Positions 23,242 through 31,438 are shown, numbered from the stretch's first letter. The stretch is 64,000 nt of DNA from UBA11710 sp049287025 (GCA_049287025.1 JBAQFA010000009.1:84562-148561), one strand, 5' to 3'. The notes: generated by a model not told the origin, from the sequence alone. Translations and numbers: made by a program.

Positions 23242-23285
23242 TGCACCGCATCGAACCGACTGTAAGGAGGTTCTGGTGCGGTGTG
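23242..23285. repeat. GC-rich palindrome
   Basis: CACCGCA ... TGCGGTG outer arms with GAACC/GGTTC inside. Confidence 0.65.
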
Positions 23286-23383
23286 GATAACTAACTCATA
23301 CTAACCAAGTACAATTTCAATTCTTAACTAAGTCTAGCCAAAATTTAAATTTTGGAGTCAGATTTGGCGGGACTTTTTTAATA

Positions 23384-23392
23384 TGCTATAAT
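23384..23392 (+). promoter_or_regulatory. Extended -10 promoter ahead of the NrdR-like boxes
   Basis: TGCTATAAT with a weak -35 (TTGGCG, 23364-23369) at 17 bp. Transcription would start about 12 bp before box 1. Confidence 0.5.
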
Positions 23393-23410
23393 TGTTAGTG
23401 CTTGTCATAA

Positions 23411-23459
23411 ACACAACCTATTGTGGTTTGAAACTAATTTGAAACACTATATATAGTAG
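23411..23459 (+). promoter_or_regulatory. Two NrdR-like boxes, nrdJ regulation
   Basis: ACACAACCTATTGTGG (23411-23426) and ACACTATATATAGTAG (23444-23459) match the NrdR box (ACAC-W-ATATAT-W-GTGT) at 13 and 14 of 16 positions by my count. Starts are 33 bp apart, about three helical turns, as expected for a tandem NrdR site. Confidence 0.65.
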
Positions 23460-23478
23460 TTTAGTAGAAAGAACAAAA

Positions 23479-23510
23479 GACGCCATGCAAGCAATTAAGG
23501 GCGTTTTTTT
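23479..23510 (+). terminator. Terminator-like hairpin in the nrdJ leader
   Basis: ACGCC ... GGCGT then TTTTTTT. With the promoter at 23384 it would bound a 110-nt RNA, or it could attenuate transcription into nrdJ. Confidence 0.55.
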
Positions 23511-23582
23511 ATCCCCCTTCGCCTTTCAGGCTTCGGGGGACAGGTCCACCTTCGCCCGTTGGGCTACAGGGGACAAGTCCCC
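23511..23582. repeat. Pair of GC-rich palindromes
   Basis: TCCCCCTTCGCC-TTTCA-GGCTTCGGGGGA, then a hairpin using GCCC/GGGC and GGGGAC/GTCCCC. CTTCG core resembles the tRNA-Gly insert 1. Confidence 0.65.
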
Positions 23583-23651
23583 TTTATTCCTTTGTGTCTA
23601 CGGGTAATAAATTCCCATTTTGTCTTCTGTTTATTGAAAATATTTTAAATT

Positions 23652-23680
23652 TTGACATTTAAAATAGGGTATGGTAGACA
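23652..23680 (+). promoter_or_regulatory. Possible nrdJ-proximal promoter
   Basis: TTGACA (23652-23657), 17 bp, TAGACA (23675-23680) preceded by TGG. Good -35, moderate -10; leader about 210 nt. Confidence 0.45.
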
Positions 23681-23900
23681 CATTTAACTGTTGATTAACT
23701 GAGGACAAATAATCTTTGCAGGTTTGGGAAAATAGTGATAAAATGGTAGCTCGTTTGTGGTTCGAAATACGGAAACTTTGAAAAATACGAAATCAATAAT
23801 CAGATAATCAATTTACTTATTAATTATTATTTAATCGAGTAGATCGAAGCAGTGAAAAGGGATTCCTCGTTCGCTTCGCTCTCTCGGAATTTTTAAAAAT

Positions 23901-26900
23901 ATGGGACCAACTGATTCCAAATTGATCCAAGGTATCCACTTTGGACAAGAACTTGATGTAGAATTTAAATACAATCCAGAATTTGGTTTGCGTTTTAAAC
24001 GGGTTTTTAGTAAAGATAACGAGAGCCCGTTTGATAGTGTGGTTTATGAAAAACGTCAATCAGTAATTCGTGAACCAGATGGTACGGTTGTTTTTGAAAT
24101 GAAGGATATTGAAATTCCCGCTGGTTGGTCACAGGTAGCCACAGATATTATTGCCCAAAAATATTTTCGTAAAACTGGCGTGCCACAATATGATAATAAT
24201 GGTATGCCAAAGTTGAGCGCTGATGGGTCGCCCGTGCTTGGGCCTGAAACCAGCGTGAAACAAACCATGCATCGCTTGGCTGGTACTTGGCGTTATTGGG
24301 GAGAAAAGTATGGCTATTTTGCTAGCCAAGAAGATGCGCAAATTTTTTATGATGAGCTCGTGGTCATGCTTTTGAAACAAATGATGGCACCAAATTCTCC
24401 TCAGTGGTTTAACACAGGTTTGAATTGGGCCTATGGTATTAATAGCACTTCCCAGGGTCACTATTATGTAGATCCGGATACTGGCGTAATGACTAGATCA
24501 AAAGATGCCTATACTCATCCTCAACCACATGCTTGTTTTATCCAATCTGTTTCTGATGATCTCGTAAATGAAGGTGGTATTATGGATCTCTGGGTACGAG
24601 AAGCTCGTCTTTTTAAATATGGTTCTGGGACTGGGACTAATTTTTCTGGACTTCGAGGAAATGGTGAACCATTGTCTGGTGGCGGAAAATCTAGCGGTCT
24701 CATGAGCTGGCTTAGAATTGGCGACCGAGCGGCTGGTGCTATCAAATCTGGTGGTACGACTCGACGCGCAGCCAAGATGGTAACATTGGATATTGATCAC
24801 CCAGATATTGAACAATTTATAAATTGGAAAGTAAATGAAGAAAAGAAAGTAGCCGCTTTGATTGCGGCTGGCTATTCAGCTGATTATGAAGGTGAAGCCT
24901 ATGGTACTGTATCCGGACAAAATTCTAACAATTCTGTACGGGTGCCACACAAATTTATGGAGGCAGTAAAGAATGATAGCTCTTGGAATTTGACTTGGCG
25001 GGTAGATGGTAGTACTTGCAAGACTTTGAAAGCGCGCGCTCTGTGGGATCAAATTGCTTTTGCGGCTTGGGCTTGTGCTGATCCAGGGTTACAATATGAT
25101 GGAACAATCAATGATTGGCATACTTGTCCAGAATCTGGTCGAATCAACGCTTCCAATCCTTGCAGTGAATACATGTTTATTGATAACACGGCTTGCAACC
25201 TAGCTTCATTTAACTTGGTAAAATTTTTTAATACTGATACTAAAGAATTTTTAGTGGCTGATTTTAAACACGCCACCAGAGTAGTGACTACAGTTTTGGA
25301 AATTAGCATTCTAATGGCTCAATTTCCAAGCAAAGAAATTGCTCAGGGTAGTTATGATTTTCGTACGCTTGGTTTAGGCTATGCCAATGTGGGTTCAGTC
25401 TTAATGATGAGTGGTATTCCTTATGAATCAGAAGATGCTTATGCTTTTACTGCTTCTGTTACCGCTCTCATGACAGCCGAGAGTTATAAGACTAGCGCAG
25501 AATTGGCCAAGCTTTTAGGACCTTTCCCAAAATTTGAATTCAATCGATCTGATATGTTGCGCGTAATTCGTAATCATCGTCGAGCTGCTTTTAATGCCGA
25601 TGACAGTGATTATGAAAAATTAACTGTCAAGCCAAAAAGTATTAATCCAGAATTTGCTCCAGCCTATTTAGTATCAGCGGCCAGAGAAAGCTGGAATGAA
25701 GCCTTGGCCATGGGAGAAAAATATGGTTATAGAAATGCTCAGACTACTCTTCTCGCCCCAACTGGTACGATTGGATTACTTATGGATTGTGCAACTACAG
25801 GCGTAGAACCAGATTTTGCTTTGGTGAAATTTAAAAAATTGGCTGGTGGAGGTTATTTCCGGATTGCCAATGAAGCTGTGCCATTAGCTCTAAAAAATCT
25901 GGGTCATAATGAACAAGAAGTAATTGATGTTATCAATTACATGCGTGGAACTGCTGATATAAAAAATGCACCTCATGTTAATGAAAATAGTTTAAAAGCC
26001 AAAGGTTTTAATGATGAAGATATTGAAGCGGTTAATAAAGCTCTCAAAGGCGCATTTGAAATTAAATTTGCTTTTAATGTTTGGACACTTGGTGAAGATT
26101 GTATGAAGCGAGTCGGCTTTGCGCCTAGCCAATACAATGATCCAAATTTTAGTATGCTCATTGCCCTTGGTTTTTCTGAAAGTGAAATTGAAGAAGCCAA
26201 TCAATATGTGTGTGGTACCATGACCATTGAAGGCGCGCCACATTTGAAAGTAGAAGATTATCCAGTATTTGATACGGCTAATAAAAATGGTAAAAAAGGC
26301 AAACGTTATATTCATTATATGGGTCATGTAAAAATGATGTCGGCTGTGCAACCATTTTTGTCTGGCGCGATTTCCAAAACTATCAACATGCCTAATGATG
26401 CCACCCTAGAAGATGTAAAATTTGCTTATGAAGAATCTTGGCGTCTGGGTCTAAAAGCGGTCGCTCTATATCGCGATGGTTCCAAATTGAGTCAACCATT
26501 ATCAACTAGTTCAAAAAATAAAGGTGACAAAAAGTCCTCCTCTGCTGAAGCTACGGAGGATGAAGAAGTGGAAGTGAAAGTAATGGCTGAAGATAGAAAA
26601 CCAGTCATTACTGAAGAAGAAGTAATGCAAGTCGCCAAAATGATTAATACTGATAATGTAGAAGACGCGGTAAGACAAGCAAGCGAAATTCTTTCCAATC
26701 ATGTTGGTATTCATACTCCAATGGAATCATACACTCGTGATGGTCAAATAGCTGAACGTCGCGTTTATCTTCATGGTGAAAAGAGAAAACTTCCAGCCAA
26801 GCGTAGTGGTATTACAGTCGCAGCCAAAGTTGGTAATCAACAAATCTGGCTTCGCACTGGAGAATATCCAGATGGAAAAGTCGCTGAGATCTTTATTGAT

Positions 26901-27458
26901 ATGTATAAGGAAGGCGCAACCGTTAGATCACTCCTCAACATGTTTGCGATTTCAGTTTCTATGGGTTTGCAATATGGGGTGCCGTTAGAAAAATATGTAG
27001 AAAATTTCTTGTTTACCAATTTTGCTCCAGCTGGTTTTACTGACCACCCCAATATCAAGTCTTGCAATTCTATTATTGATTTTGTTTTTCGTGTATTAGG
27101 TATGGAATATCTTGGCCGAACTGATTTTGTTCAAGTACCACCAAAAGGAATTCAAAAAAATAAATTTGAAAATCTAGCCAAGCTAGCTGAAAATAGTTCC
27201 GCTCAAGAAACTATGACCCTAGAAACTAAAGTAGAAGTTGAGACTAGAGTAGAGATGGAAGATGGTGAAGAAATAATGCTCGCAGAAAAACAAGAAGTCT
27301 TGCCAAGCCTAGGGAATAAACCACTCAATGCCTCAGATGAAGCTTTGAAAAATATGATGGGGGATGCGCCGGCTTGTCCTACTTGTGGACATGTGACAGT
27401 TAGAAACGGGGCGTGTTATAAGTGCTTGAATTGTGGGGAATCGCTTGGTTGCAGTTAA
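23901..27458 (+). CDS. nrdJ: Adenosylcobalamin-dependent ribonucleotide reductase (class II)
   Basis: 1185 residues, B12-dependent NrdJ type. NPCSE with Cys421 and the following DNTACNLASFNL are active-site motifs; APTGTIGLLMDCATTGVEPDF marks the barrel. The C-terminal region has a TSCPD domain and a Cys cluster (CPTCG ... CYKCLNCGESLGC) that probably regenerates the active site. It reduces ribonucleotides to deoxyribonucleotides without oxygen. Residues about 879-887 (SSSAEATED) come from a palindromic element and lie in a linker. Preceded by NrdR-like boxes; a cobalamin adenosyltransferase gene follows about 1.2 kb on. Confidence 0.93.
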   Translation: MGPTDSKLIQGIHFGQELDVEFKYNPEFGLRFKRVFSKDNESPFDSVVYEKRQSVIREPDGTVVFEMKDIEIPAGWSQVATDIIAQKYFRKTGVPQYDNNGMPKLSADGSPVLGPETSVKQTMHRLAGTWRYWGEKYGYFASQEDAQIFYDELVVMLLKQMMAPNSPQWFNTGLNWAYGINSTSQGHYYVDPDTGVMTRSKDAYTHPQPHACFIQSVSDDLVNEGGIMDLWVREARLFKYGSGTGTNFSGLRGNGEPLSGGGKSSGLMSWLRIGDRAAGAIKSGGTTRRAAKMVTLDIDHPDIEQFINWKVNEEKKVAALIAAGYSADYEGEAYGTVSGQNSNNSVRVPHKFMEAVKNDSSWNLTWRVDGSTCKTLKARALWDQIAFAAWACADPGLQYDGTINDWHTCPESGRINASNPCSEYMFIDNTACNLASFNLVKFFNTDTKEFLVADFKHATRVVTTVLEISILMAQFPSKEIAQGSYDFRTLGLGYANVGSVLMMSGIPYESEDAYAFTASVTALMTAESYKTSAELAKLLGPFPKFEFNRSDMLRVIRNHRRAAFNADDSDYEKLTVKPKSINPEFAPAYLVSAARESWNEALAMGEKYGYRNAQTTLLAPTGTIGLLMDCATTGVEPDFALVKFKKLAGGGYFRIANEAVPLALKNLGHNEQEVIDVINYMRGTADIKNAPHVNENSLKAKGFNDEDIEAVNKALKGAFEIKFAFNVWTLGEDCMKRVGFAPSQYNDPNFSMLIALGFSESEIEEANQYVCGTMTIEGAPHLKVEDYPVFDTANKNGKKGKRYIHYMGHVKMMSAVQPFLSGAISKTINMPNDATLEDVKFAYEESWRLGLKAVALYRDGSKLSQPLSTSSKNKGDKKSSSAEATEDEEVEVKVMAEDRKPVITEEEVMQVAKMINTDNVEDAVRQASEILSNHVGIHTPMESYTRDGQIAERRVYLHGEKRKLPAKRSGITVAAKVGNQQIWLRTGEYPDGKVAEIFIDMYKEGATVRSLLNMFAISVSMGLQYGVPLEKYVENFLFTNFAPAGFTDHPNIKSCNSIIDFVFRVLGMEYLGRTDFVQVPPKGIQKNKFENLAKLAENSSAQETMTLETKVEVETRVEMEDGEEIMLAEKQEVLPSLGNKPLNASDEALKNMMGDAPACPTCGHVTVRNGACYKCLNCGESLGCS
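26535..26560. repeat. Palindromic element in frame inside nrdJ
   Basis: TCCTCC ... GGAGGA, 26 bp, translated as part of a Ser/Ala/Glu linker between the catalytic core and the C-terminal domain. Confidence 0.7.
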
Positions 27459-27463
27459 ATAAT

Positions 27464-27490
27464 AAAGGCGTCTTCGTAGACGCCTTTATG
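27464..27490 (+). terminator. Hairpin after nrdJ
   Basis: AAAGGCGTC-TTCGTA-GACGCCTTT with a T-rich tail broken by other bases. Confidence 0.65.
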
Positions 27491-27540
27491 TTCTTTTAAA
27501 AGTAACTGTGAGATATACTATTTGATAGGAGGTGATAATT

Positions 27541-27657
27541 ATGGTTGTTAAGTTTAAAGTTGGTAGAAGTGCAAAGACAGGTAAATTTATTAAAGTTAAG
27601 GATGCACAGAAAAATAAAAATCATACAGTGATTGAAACAATCAAGAGAAAAAAATAA
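27541..27657 (+). CDS. Small basic protein with RSAKTGKF motif
   Basis: 38 residues, too short for most gene calls, but preceded by a near-perfect ribosome site (AGGAGGTGAT, five bases before the ATG) and a TATACT box. The sequence VGRSAKTGKFIKVKDA ... TVIETIK matches a widespread family of tiny bacterial proteins of unknown function (usually RSAKTGRF ... STTVVE). Net positive charge. A short hairpin (AGAGAG/CTCTCT) follows the stop. Confidence 0.75.
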   Translation: MVVKFKVGRSAKTGKFIKVKDAQKNKNHTVIETIKRKK

Positions 27658-27759
27658 AGAGAGGTACTAACTCTCTCTAAATATCCAAGTCCTCACAGTT
27701 ACTTCTATAAGAACTTTATTATAATAACATTATTTTAGTTTAATTAAAAGTGGATAAAT

Positions 27760-28245
27760 ATGTTAGCTGAACAAATGCAAAATTTAAGTCAAATCGCCAT
27801 TTTGGTTGGTGTGGTAATTTCTGGCCTAGGTGGTTATGGACATTTTTATTATGGTAAGATGATTAATAATTCAAAAAATATGATAGAAAATAACTATTTA
27901 GTAACAAATAATGGTAATAACTACGGATTAATGGCTGGGCAGATAAATATTGGACAACAGGATCGTAAGTTGAGCCCTCAATTTATAGAAAAAGTTCAAA
28001 CTGTTTTGCCTGAGGACAAAAATAAATATATTTATATAATAAGAATAGTGCAAGATGGTGAAAGTCTTCAATTAGCTGAACAAGTAAAAGAACATTTGTT
28101 GTCACTTGGTTATGTAAATACATCAATACCTCAAAATACAAGAACGTATAATGATGATTTTTTAAATAGGCTTAAAAATGATCTAAATATTACAGTTGAT
28201 GTTGATGGAAAATTAAAAGAGATTATAATTGCACCAAGAATGTAA
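27760..28245 (+). CDS. Membrane-anchored hypothetical protein
   Basis: 161 residues: one hydrophobic helix (about 12-32), an Asn-rich stretch with NIGQQ, and an alpha/beta domain (YIYIIRIVQDGESLQLAEQVKEHL ... IIIAPRM). No known family recognised. A TATAAT-like box at about 27721 and a good terminator at 28251 suggest a single-gene unit. Confidence 0.6.
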   Translation: MLAEQMQNLSQIAILVGVVISGLGGYGHFYYGKMINNSKNMIENNYLVTNNGNNYGLMAGQINIGQQDRKLSPQFIEKVQTVLPEDKNKYIYIIRIVQDGESLQLAEQVKEHLLSLGYVNTSIPQNTRTYNDDFLNRLKNDLNITVDVDGKLKEIIIAPRM

Positions 28246-28250
28246 AAATA

Positions 28251-28277
28251 GAAAATCGCCTTCTGGCGATTTTTTTG
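28251..28277 (+). terminator. Terminator
   Basis: AAATCGCC-TTCT-GGCGATTT followed by TTTT. Confidence 0.8.
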
Positions 28278-28327
28278 TATAGTGATTTTGTCCTTACTCT
28301 TTTATAACTAAAAGAGTAACAGAAAAG

Positions 28328-28406
28328 TTTCGGGGCGGCAGAACTCACCTTTCTTATATATTTTTATTTACCAAGCGTAGATTGTTCGGACAGCTGTCGC
28401 CCCGAA
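28328..28406. other. Long-range inverted repeat, possible structured RNA
   Basis: TTCGGGGCGGCAG and CTGTCGCCCCGAA can pair over 13 positions (one G-U) around a loop of about 53 nt; GGTGA/TCACC-type complementarity lies close by. No promoter or known RNA family recognised. Confidence 0.4.
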
Positions 28407-28497
28407 CCCCTAAGGTGATTCTAAATATTTATTTATAATGTTTTTAAATAAATTATAACCTTGCGTTTGTAGGCGCGCATTGGTGGTTGGTTTGTCG

Positions 28498-28611
28498 AGC
28501 TCCTCCCCTGTAAGGGGAGGGTAGGGAGGGGTCTTTTATATAAAAAAATTTTGTGATGTAGAATGACCCCCTCTGTCACTTCGTGTCAGCTCCCCCTCAT
28601 AGGGGGAGAGC
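28498..28611. repeat. Two GC-rich palindromes upstream of the adenosyltransferase gene
   Basis: CCTCCCCT-GTA-AGGGGAGG (28502-28520) with a GTAGGGAGGGG flank, and CTCCCCCT-CAT-AGGGGGAG (28590-28608). Same style as those at 17195 and 17619. Between 28278 and 28702 I see no gene; a heptamer tract lies at 28665-28708. Confidence 0.65.
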
Positions 28612-28702
28612 TATGTAATTGAAACAAATTTTTCTATTGAAATCCATGCCATTTTGTTATATGATATATGTTACGTGATATGTGATTCATGATTCATGTT
28701 AT

Positions 28703-29287
28703 ATGATTAAGATTTACACCAAAACCGGCGACAAAGGACAAACCAGTATGCTAGGCGGGAAACGAGTTTCCAAGTCATGTTTAGAAATGGAAGCAATTGG
28801 TGAAGTGGATGAACTAAATGTTTTCTTGGGAATTTTGATTGAGGAAGTAGAAGAAGATTTTAAAGTCGAAAAAAAGAAATTGATTAATATTCAAAATGAT
28901 TTATTTATAGTTGGAGCAAACTTGGCTAGTCTACAAACCAATTTAAAAACCATTCCAAAATTATCAAAATCCAAAATTACTAAATTGGAAAAATGGATTG
29001 ATAAAATGGAAAAAGACTTACCAAAACTGACTAATTTTATTTTACCCGGTGGAAGTGAAGAAGCGAGTAAGAGTTTTTATGCCCGGGCGATTTGCCGACG
29101 AGCCGAAAGACAGGTGATTGCTTTGAGTTTGAAATATAAAGCTTTGCCCCACAGTGAAAGAAGTTCTACTGTCGGGGTTGATCAGAACATAATGAAATAT
29201 TTAAATCGGTTGAGTGATTTGTTGTTTGTTTTGGGTAGGTGGTTTAATTTAAAAAATGGAATAGAGGAAGTGAAGTGGAAGCACTAA
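28703..29287 (+). CDS. Cob(I)alamin adenosyltransferase, PduO type
   Basis: 194 residues from the ATG at 28703; the longer frame starts in heptamer repeats. N-terminal KIYTKTGDKGQTSMLGG, then EVDELN, and the C-terminal ARAICRRAERQV and NRLSDLLFVLGR motifs are those of PduO/MMAB enzymes, which transfer adenosyl from ATP to cobalt. Makes adenosylcobalamin from scavenged cobalamin. The only B12 user visible here is NrdJ just upstream, which gives an obvious partner. Terminator follows. Confidence 0.9.
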   Translation: MIKIYTKTGDKGQTSMLGGKRVSKSCLEMEAIGEVDELNVFLGILIEEVEEDFKVEKKKLINIQNDLFIVGANLASLQTNLKTIPKLSKSKITKLEKWIDKMEKDLPKLTNFILPGGSEEASKSFYARAICRRAERQVIALSLKYKALPHSERSSTVGVDQNIMKYLNRLSDLLFVLGRWFNLKNGIEEVKWKH

Positions 29288-29320
29288 TTTTAACACTAAT
29301 CGGCACTAATCTACATGAAT

Positions 29321-29347
29321 AAAAAATCAGCAAAAGCTGATTTTTTA
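29321..29347 (+). terminator. Terminator after the adenosyltransferase gene
   Basis: AAAAAATCAGC-AAAA-GCTGATTTTTT. Confidence 0.85.
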
Positions 29348-29432
29348 TTCTTAATTATCTTTTAATGGTTTTTGTGGTAGAATACCTGTCACTAGGTGTA
29401 GATTAAATTTTGAAATAACCCGATGGTCAAAT

Positions 29433-30248
29433 ATGATAGAAGCCACTAACCTGACAAAAAAATTTCCAGCCCGAGGCTGGTCCGCCTCTGGAGGAAAAGA
29501 TTTTACTGCTGTAGACGATATTTCTTTTTCTATTAAAAAAGGTGAGATTTTTGCATTCCTCGGACCTAATGGCGCGGGCAAGAGCACGACAATAAAAATG
29601 CTTACCACTTTATTAAAACCAACCAGTGGTAAAATTATGATCAATGGTGTAGATCCAACAGTCGAGCAGGACAAAGCCCGGCATTCTTTTGGAATTGTTT
29701 TTCAGGATCAAAGTCTAGATGATGAATTGACGACTTGGGAAAATATGGAATTTCATGGTGTATTATATGGCTTAGAAAAAAAAGCCCGGCGAATAAAAAT
29801 TGAAGAAATGTTGAATTTTGTGGAACTGTGGGACAGACGAGATGATTTGGTAAGTAAATTTTCTGGTGGAATGAAAAGACGATTGGAAATTGCGCGCGGA
29901 CTTTTGCACGAGCCAGAAATTATTTTTCTTGATGAACCCACTATTGGTCTTGACCCACAGACTAGAAATCATATGTGGAATTATTTACGTGATTTGAATG
30001 AAAAAAAACAAATTACAATTTTTTTTACCACTCACTATATGGAAGAAGCCGAAAAAATGGCGCAGAGAATCGCGATTATTGATCATGGTAAAATCGTTGC
30101 CAGTGGTACACCAGAAGAATTGAAACAACAAACCAATAAAGCCTCTTTGGAAGAAGCTTTTTTAGATTTAACGGGTAAAGTAATTCGCGAGGAAGAGGCT
30201 GGTAGCGCCGAGGTAATGCGCCAGCACCGTAAGATGTGGCGACGGTGA
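29433..30248 (+). CDS. ABC-2 type transporter, ATP-binding subunit
   Basis: 271 residues: Walker A GPNGAGKST, Q-loop FQDQ, signature FSGGMKRRLE, Walker B IIFLDEPT, and H-loop TTHYMEEAE. Daunorubicin/antibiotic-exporter type (DrrA-like). Residues about 12-21 (PARGWSASGG) have no counterpart in relatives and are translated from a double-hairpin palindrome in frame, in the A-loop region before the Walker A. Pairs with the permease gene 141 bp downstream. Substrate unknown. Confidence 0.9.
   Translation: MIEATNLTKKFPARGWSASGGKDFTAVDDISFSIKKGEIFAFLGPNGAGKSTTIKMLTTLLKPTSGKIMINGVDPTVEQDKARHSFGIVFQDQSLDDELTTWENMEFHGVLYGLEKKARRIKIEEMLNFVELWDRRDDLVSKFSGGMKRRLEIARGLLHEPEIIFLDEPTIGLDPQTRNHMWNYLRDLNEKKQITIFFTTHYMEEAEKMAQRIAIIDHGKIVASGTPEELKQQTNKASLEEAFLDLTGKVIREEEAGSAEVMRQHRKMWRR
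29466..29495. repeat. Double-hairpin palindromic element inside the ABC ATPase gene
   Basis: CCAGCC-CGA-GGCTGG followed by TCCGCC-TCT-GGAGGA. Same two-hairpin plan as tRNA-Gly insert 3; 30 bp, so the frame is kept. Confidence 0.7.
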
Positions 30249-30260
30249 TTCGTTCATTCT

Positions 30261-30378
30261 GACCCTGAGCGAAGTCGAAGGGGAAGAATCTTTTTTACTT
30301 CGGACATTTTTAAAATCAATAGCTAACGATTCAAAAAATTTTATTTTAGGAAAGATCCCTCGCCTGTTGGCTCGGGAT
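30261..30378. repeat. Palindromes between the ABC transporter genes
   Basis: CCCTGAGCGAAGTCGAAGGG (30263-30282) belongs to a hairpin type repeated in many bacteria; ATCCCTCGCC-TGTT-GGCTCGGGAT (30355-30378) is a second one just before the permease start. Confidence 0.65.
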
Positions 30379-30389
30379 GAATATACAGT

Positions 30390-31136
30390 ATGAAAACTAT
30401 TTACATTCTTTGGTTAAGACAAATTAAACGTTATATGCGTTCTCGAGCTAGAATTATTGGTTCTTTAGGTCAGCCTTTATTGTTTTTGATTGCTCTGGGT
30501 TTTGGTTTTGGTCCGGTGTATCAAAAGGCCGGCGGTGGAAACTATTTAGCATTTTTAGTACCAGGCATTGTGGCGATGAGTGTAATTTTTACAGCGATTT
30601 TTTCTGGTATTGAAATTATTTGGGACAAACAATTTGGATTTTTAAAAGAAACTTTGGTCGCGCCAGTTTCTAGACTCAACATTATGATTGGTCGAACTTT
30701 TGGTGGAGCGACTGTGGCAACTATGCAGGGTTTAGTTGTTTTACTTATTTCTTTTTTACTTGGTTTTAGAATAGATAATTGGTTGTTATTTCCTTTGGCT
30801 TTATTATTTATGATTTTAATTGCTTTGCTTTTTACAGCCATGGGGACAGCCCTGGCTTCAGTTTTAAGTGATATGCAGGGTTTTCAATTGATTATAAACT
30901 TTTTGGTCATGCCTTTATTTTTTCTCTCTGGCGCTTTGTTTCCATTGGATAATTTACCCACTGCTATTAAAATCGCCACGAGGATTGACCCACTTACCTA
31001 TGGTGTAGATGGACTACGTGGAGCCTTGATTTCTTCTGCTCATATTGGTATGACGATAGATTTATTGGTTTTGTCTCTAATAACTGTTTTTTTCGTGGTT
31101 TTAGGTAGTTATTTGTTTAAACGGATTGAAATTTAA
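30390..31136 (+). CDS. ABC-2 type transporter, permease subunit
   Basis: 248 residues with six hydrophobic helices. N-terminal LWLRQIKRYMRSRARI, the P-G-I-V motif (YLAFLVPGIVAMS) and the MPLFFLSGALFPLDNLP stretch with DPLTYGVDGLR are typical of DrrB/ABC-2 permeases. Exports a small molecule or lipid-like compound with the ATPase encoded upstream. Followed by a palindromic element and a terminator. Confidence 0.9.
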   Translation: MKTIYILWLRQIKRYMRSRARIIGSLGQPLLFLIALGFGFGPVYQKAGGGNYLAFLVPGIVAMSVIFTAIFSGIEIIWDKQFGFLKETLVAPVSRLNIMIGRTFGGATVATMQGLVVLLISFLLGFRIDNWLLFPLALLFMILIALLFTAMGTALASVLSDMQGFQLIINFLVMPLFFLSGALFPLDNLPTAIKIATRIDPLTYGVDGLRGALISSAHIGMTIDLLVLSLITVFFVVLGSYLFKRIEI

Positions 31137-31137
31137 A

Positions 31138-31192
31138 CATTGATTTCCTGCCTGCGCAGGCAGGCACAGATTAATAATTGATTACACTGATA
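31138..31192. repeat. Palindromic element, CATTGA family
   Basis: CATTGATTTC, then CCTGCCTGC/GCAGGCAGG palindrome, then GATTACACTGAT. Nearly identical to the copy at 46121. Confidence 0.8.
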
Positions 31193-31193
31193 T

Positions 31194-31222
31194 AAAAAAA
31201 TCTCCAAATTGGAGATTTTTTT
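31194..31222. terminator. Bidirectional terminator (ABC operon / tRNA-Leu)
   Basis: AAAAATCTCC-AAATT-GGAGATTTTT with long A- and T-tracts. Confidence 0.85.
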
Positions 31223-31308
31223 GGTGCCCGAGGCGGGAATCGAACCCGCACTCTATTGCTAGAACAGGATTTTAAGTCCTGCGCGTCTACCAATTTCGCC
31301 ACCCGGGC
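31222..31308 (-). tRNA. tRNA-Leu(TAA)
   Basis: Acceptor GCCCGGG/CTCGGGC, anticodon stem CAGGA/TCCTG with loop CTTAAAA (TAA), a long variable arm as expected for leucine, T-loop TTCGATT. CCA encoded at 31222-31224. Confidence 0.95.
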
Positions 31309-31323
31309 TAAATTAACGAACAC

Positions 31324-31352
31324 AATATATCATATTTAATTATTTTTAGCAA
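31324..31352 (-). promoter_or_regulatory. Promoter of tRNA-Leu
   Basis: Minus strand TTGCTA (31347-31352), 17 bp, TATATT (31324-31329). Confidence 0.65.
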
Positions 31353-31438
31353 GAGCATTTCTTGGTAGTCTTTTTTAGAATCTTTGAATTTTTTATAATA
31401 GTTTGATATGATACTCTCATAATTTATATAAATATTTT

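Larger units (their letters stand above)
23090..23900. other. Long nrdJ upstream region: repeats and regulatory sites
   Basis: 810 bp without a gene. Contains a hairpin with T-tract (23205-23231, same loop as 20298), a palindrome (23242-23285), an extended -10 (23384-23392), two NrdR-like boxes (23411-23459), a terminator-like hairpin (23479-23510), GC-rich hairpins (23511-23582), promoter candidates (23652-23680; TGATAAAAT at 23736-23744) and a palindrome ATTCC ... GGAAT just before the nrdJ start. Confidence 0.7.

Noticed and set aside
23399..23510. Possible CRISPR tracrRNA or other small RNA
   Set aside because: It has a promoter and terminator-like hairpin, but there is no CRISPR array or cas gene, and the inner sequence is better explained by the paired NrdR-like boxes.
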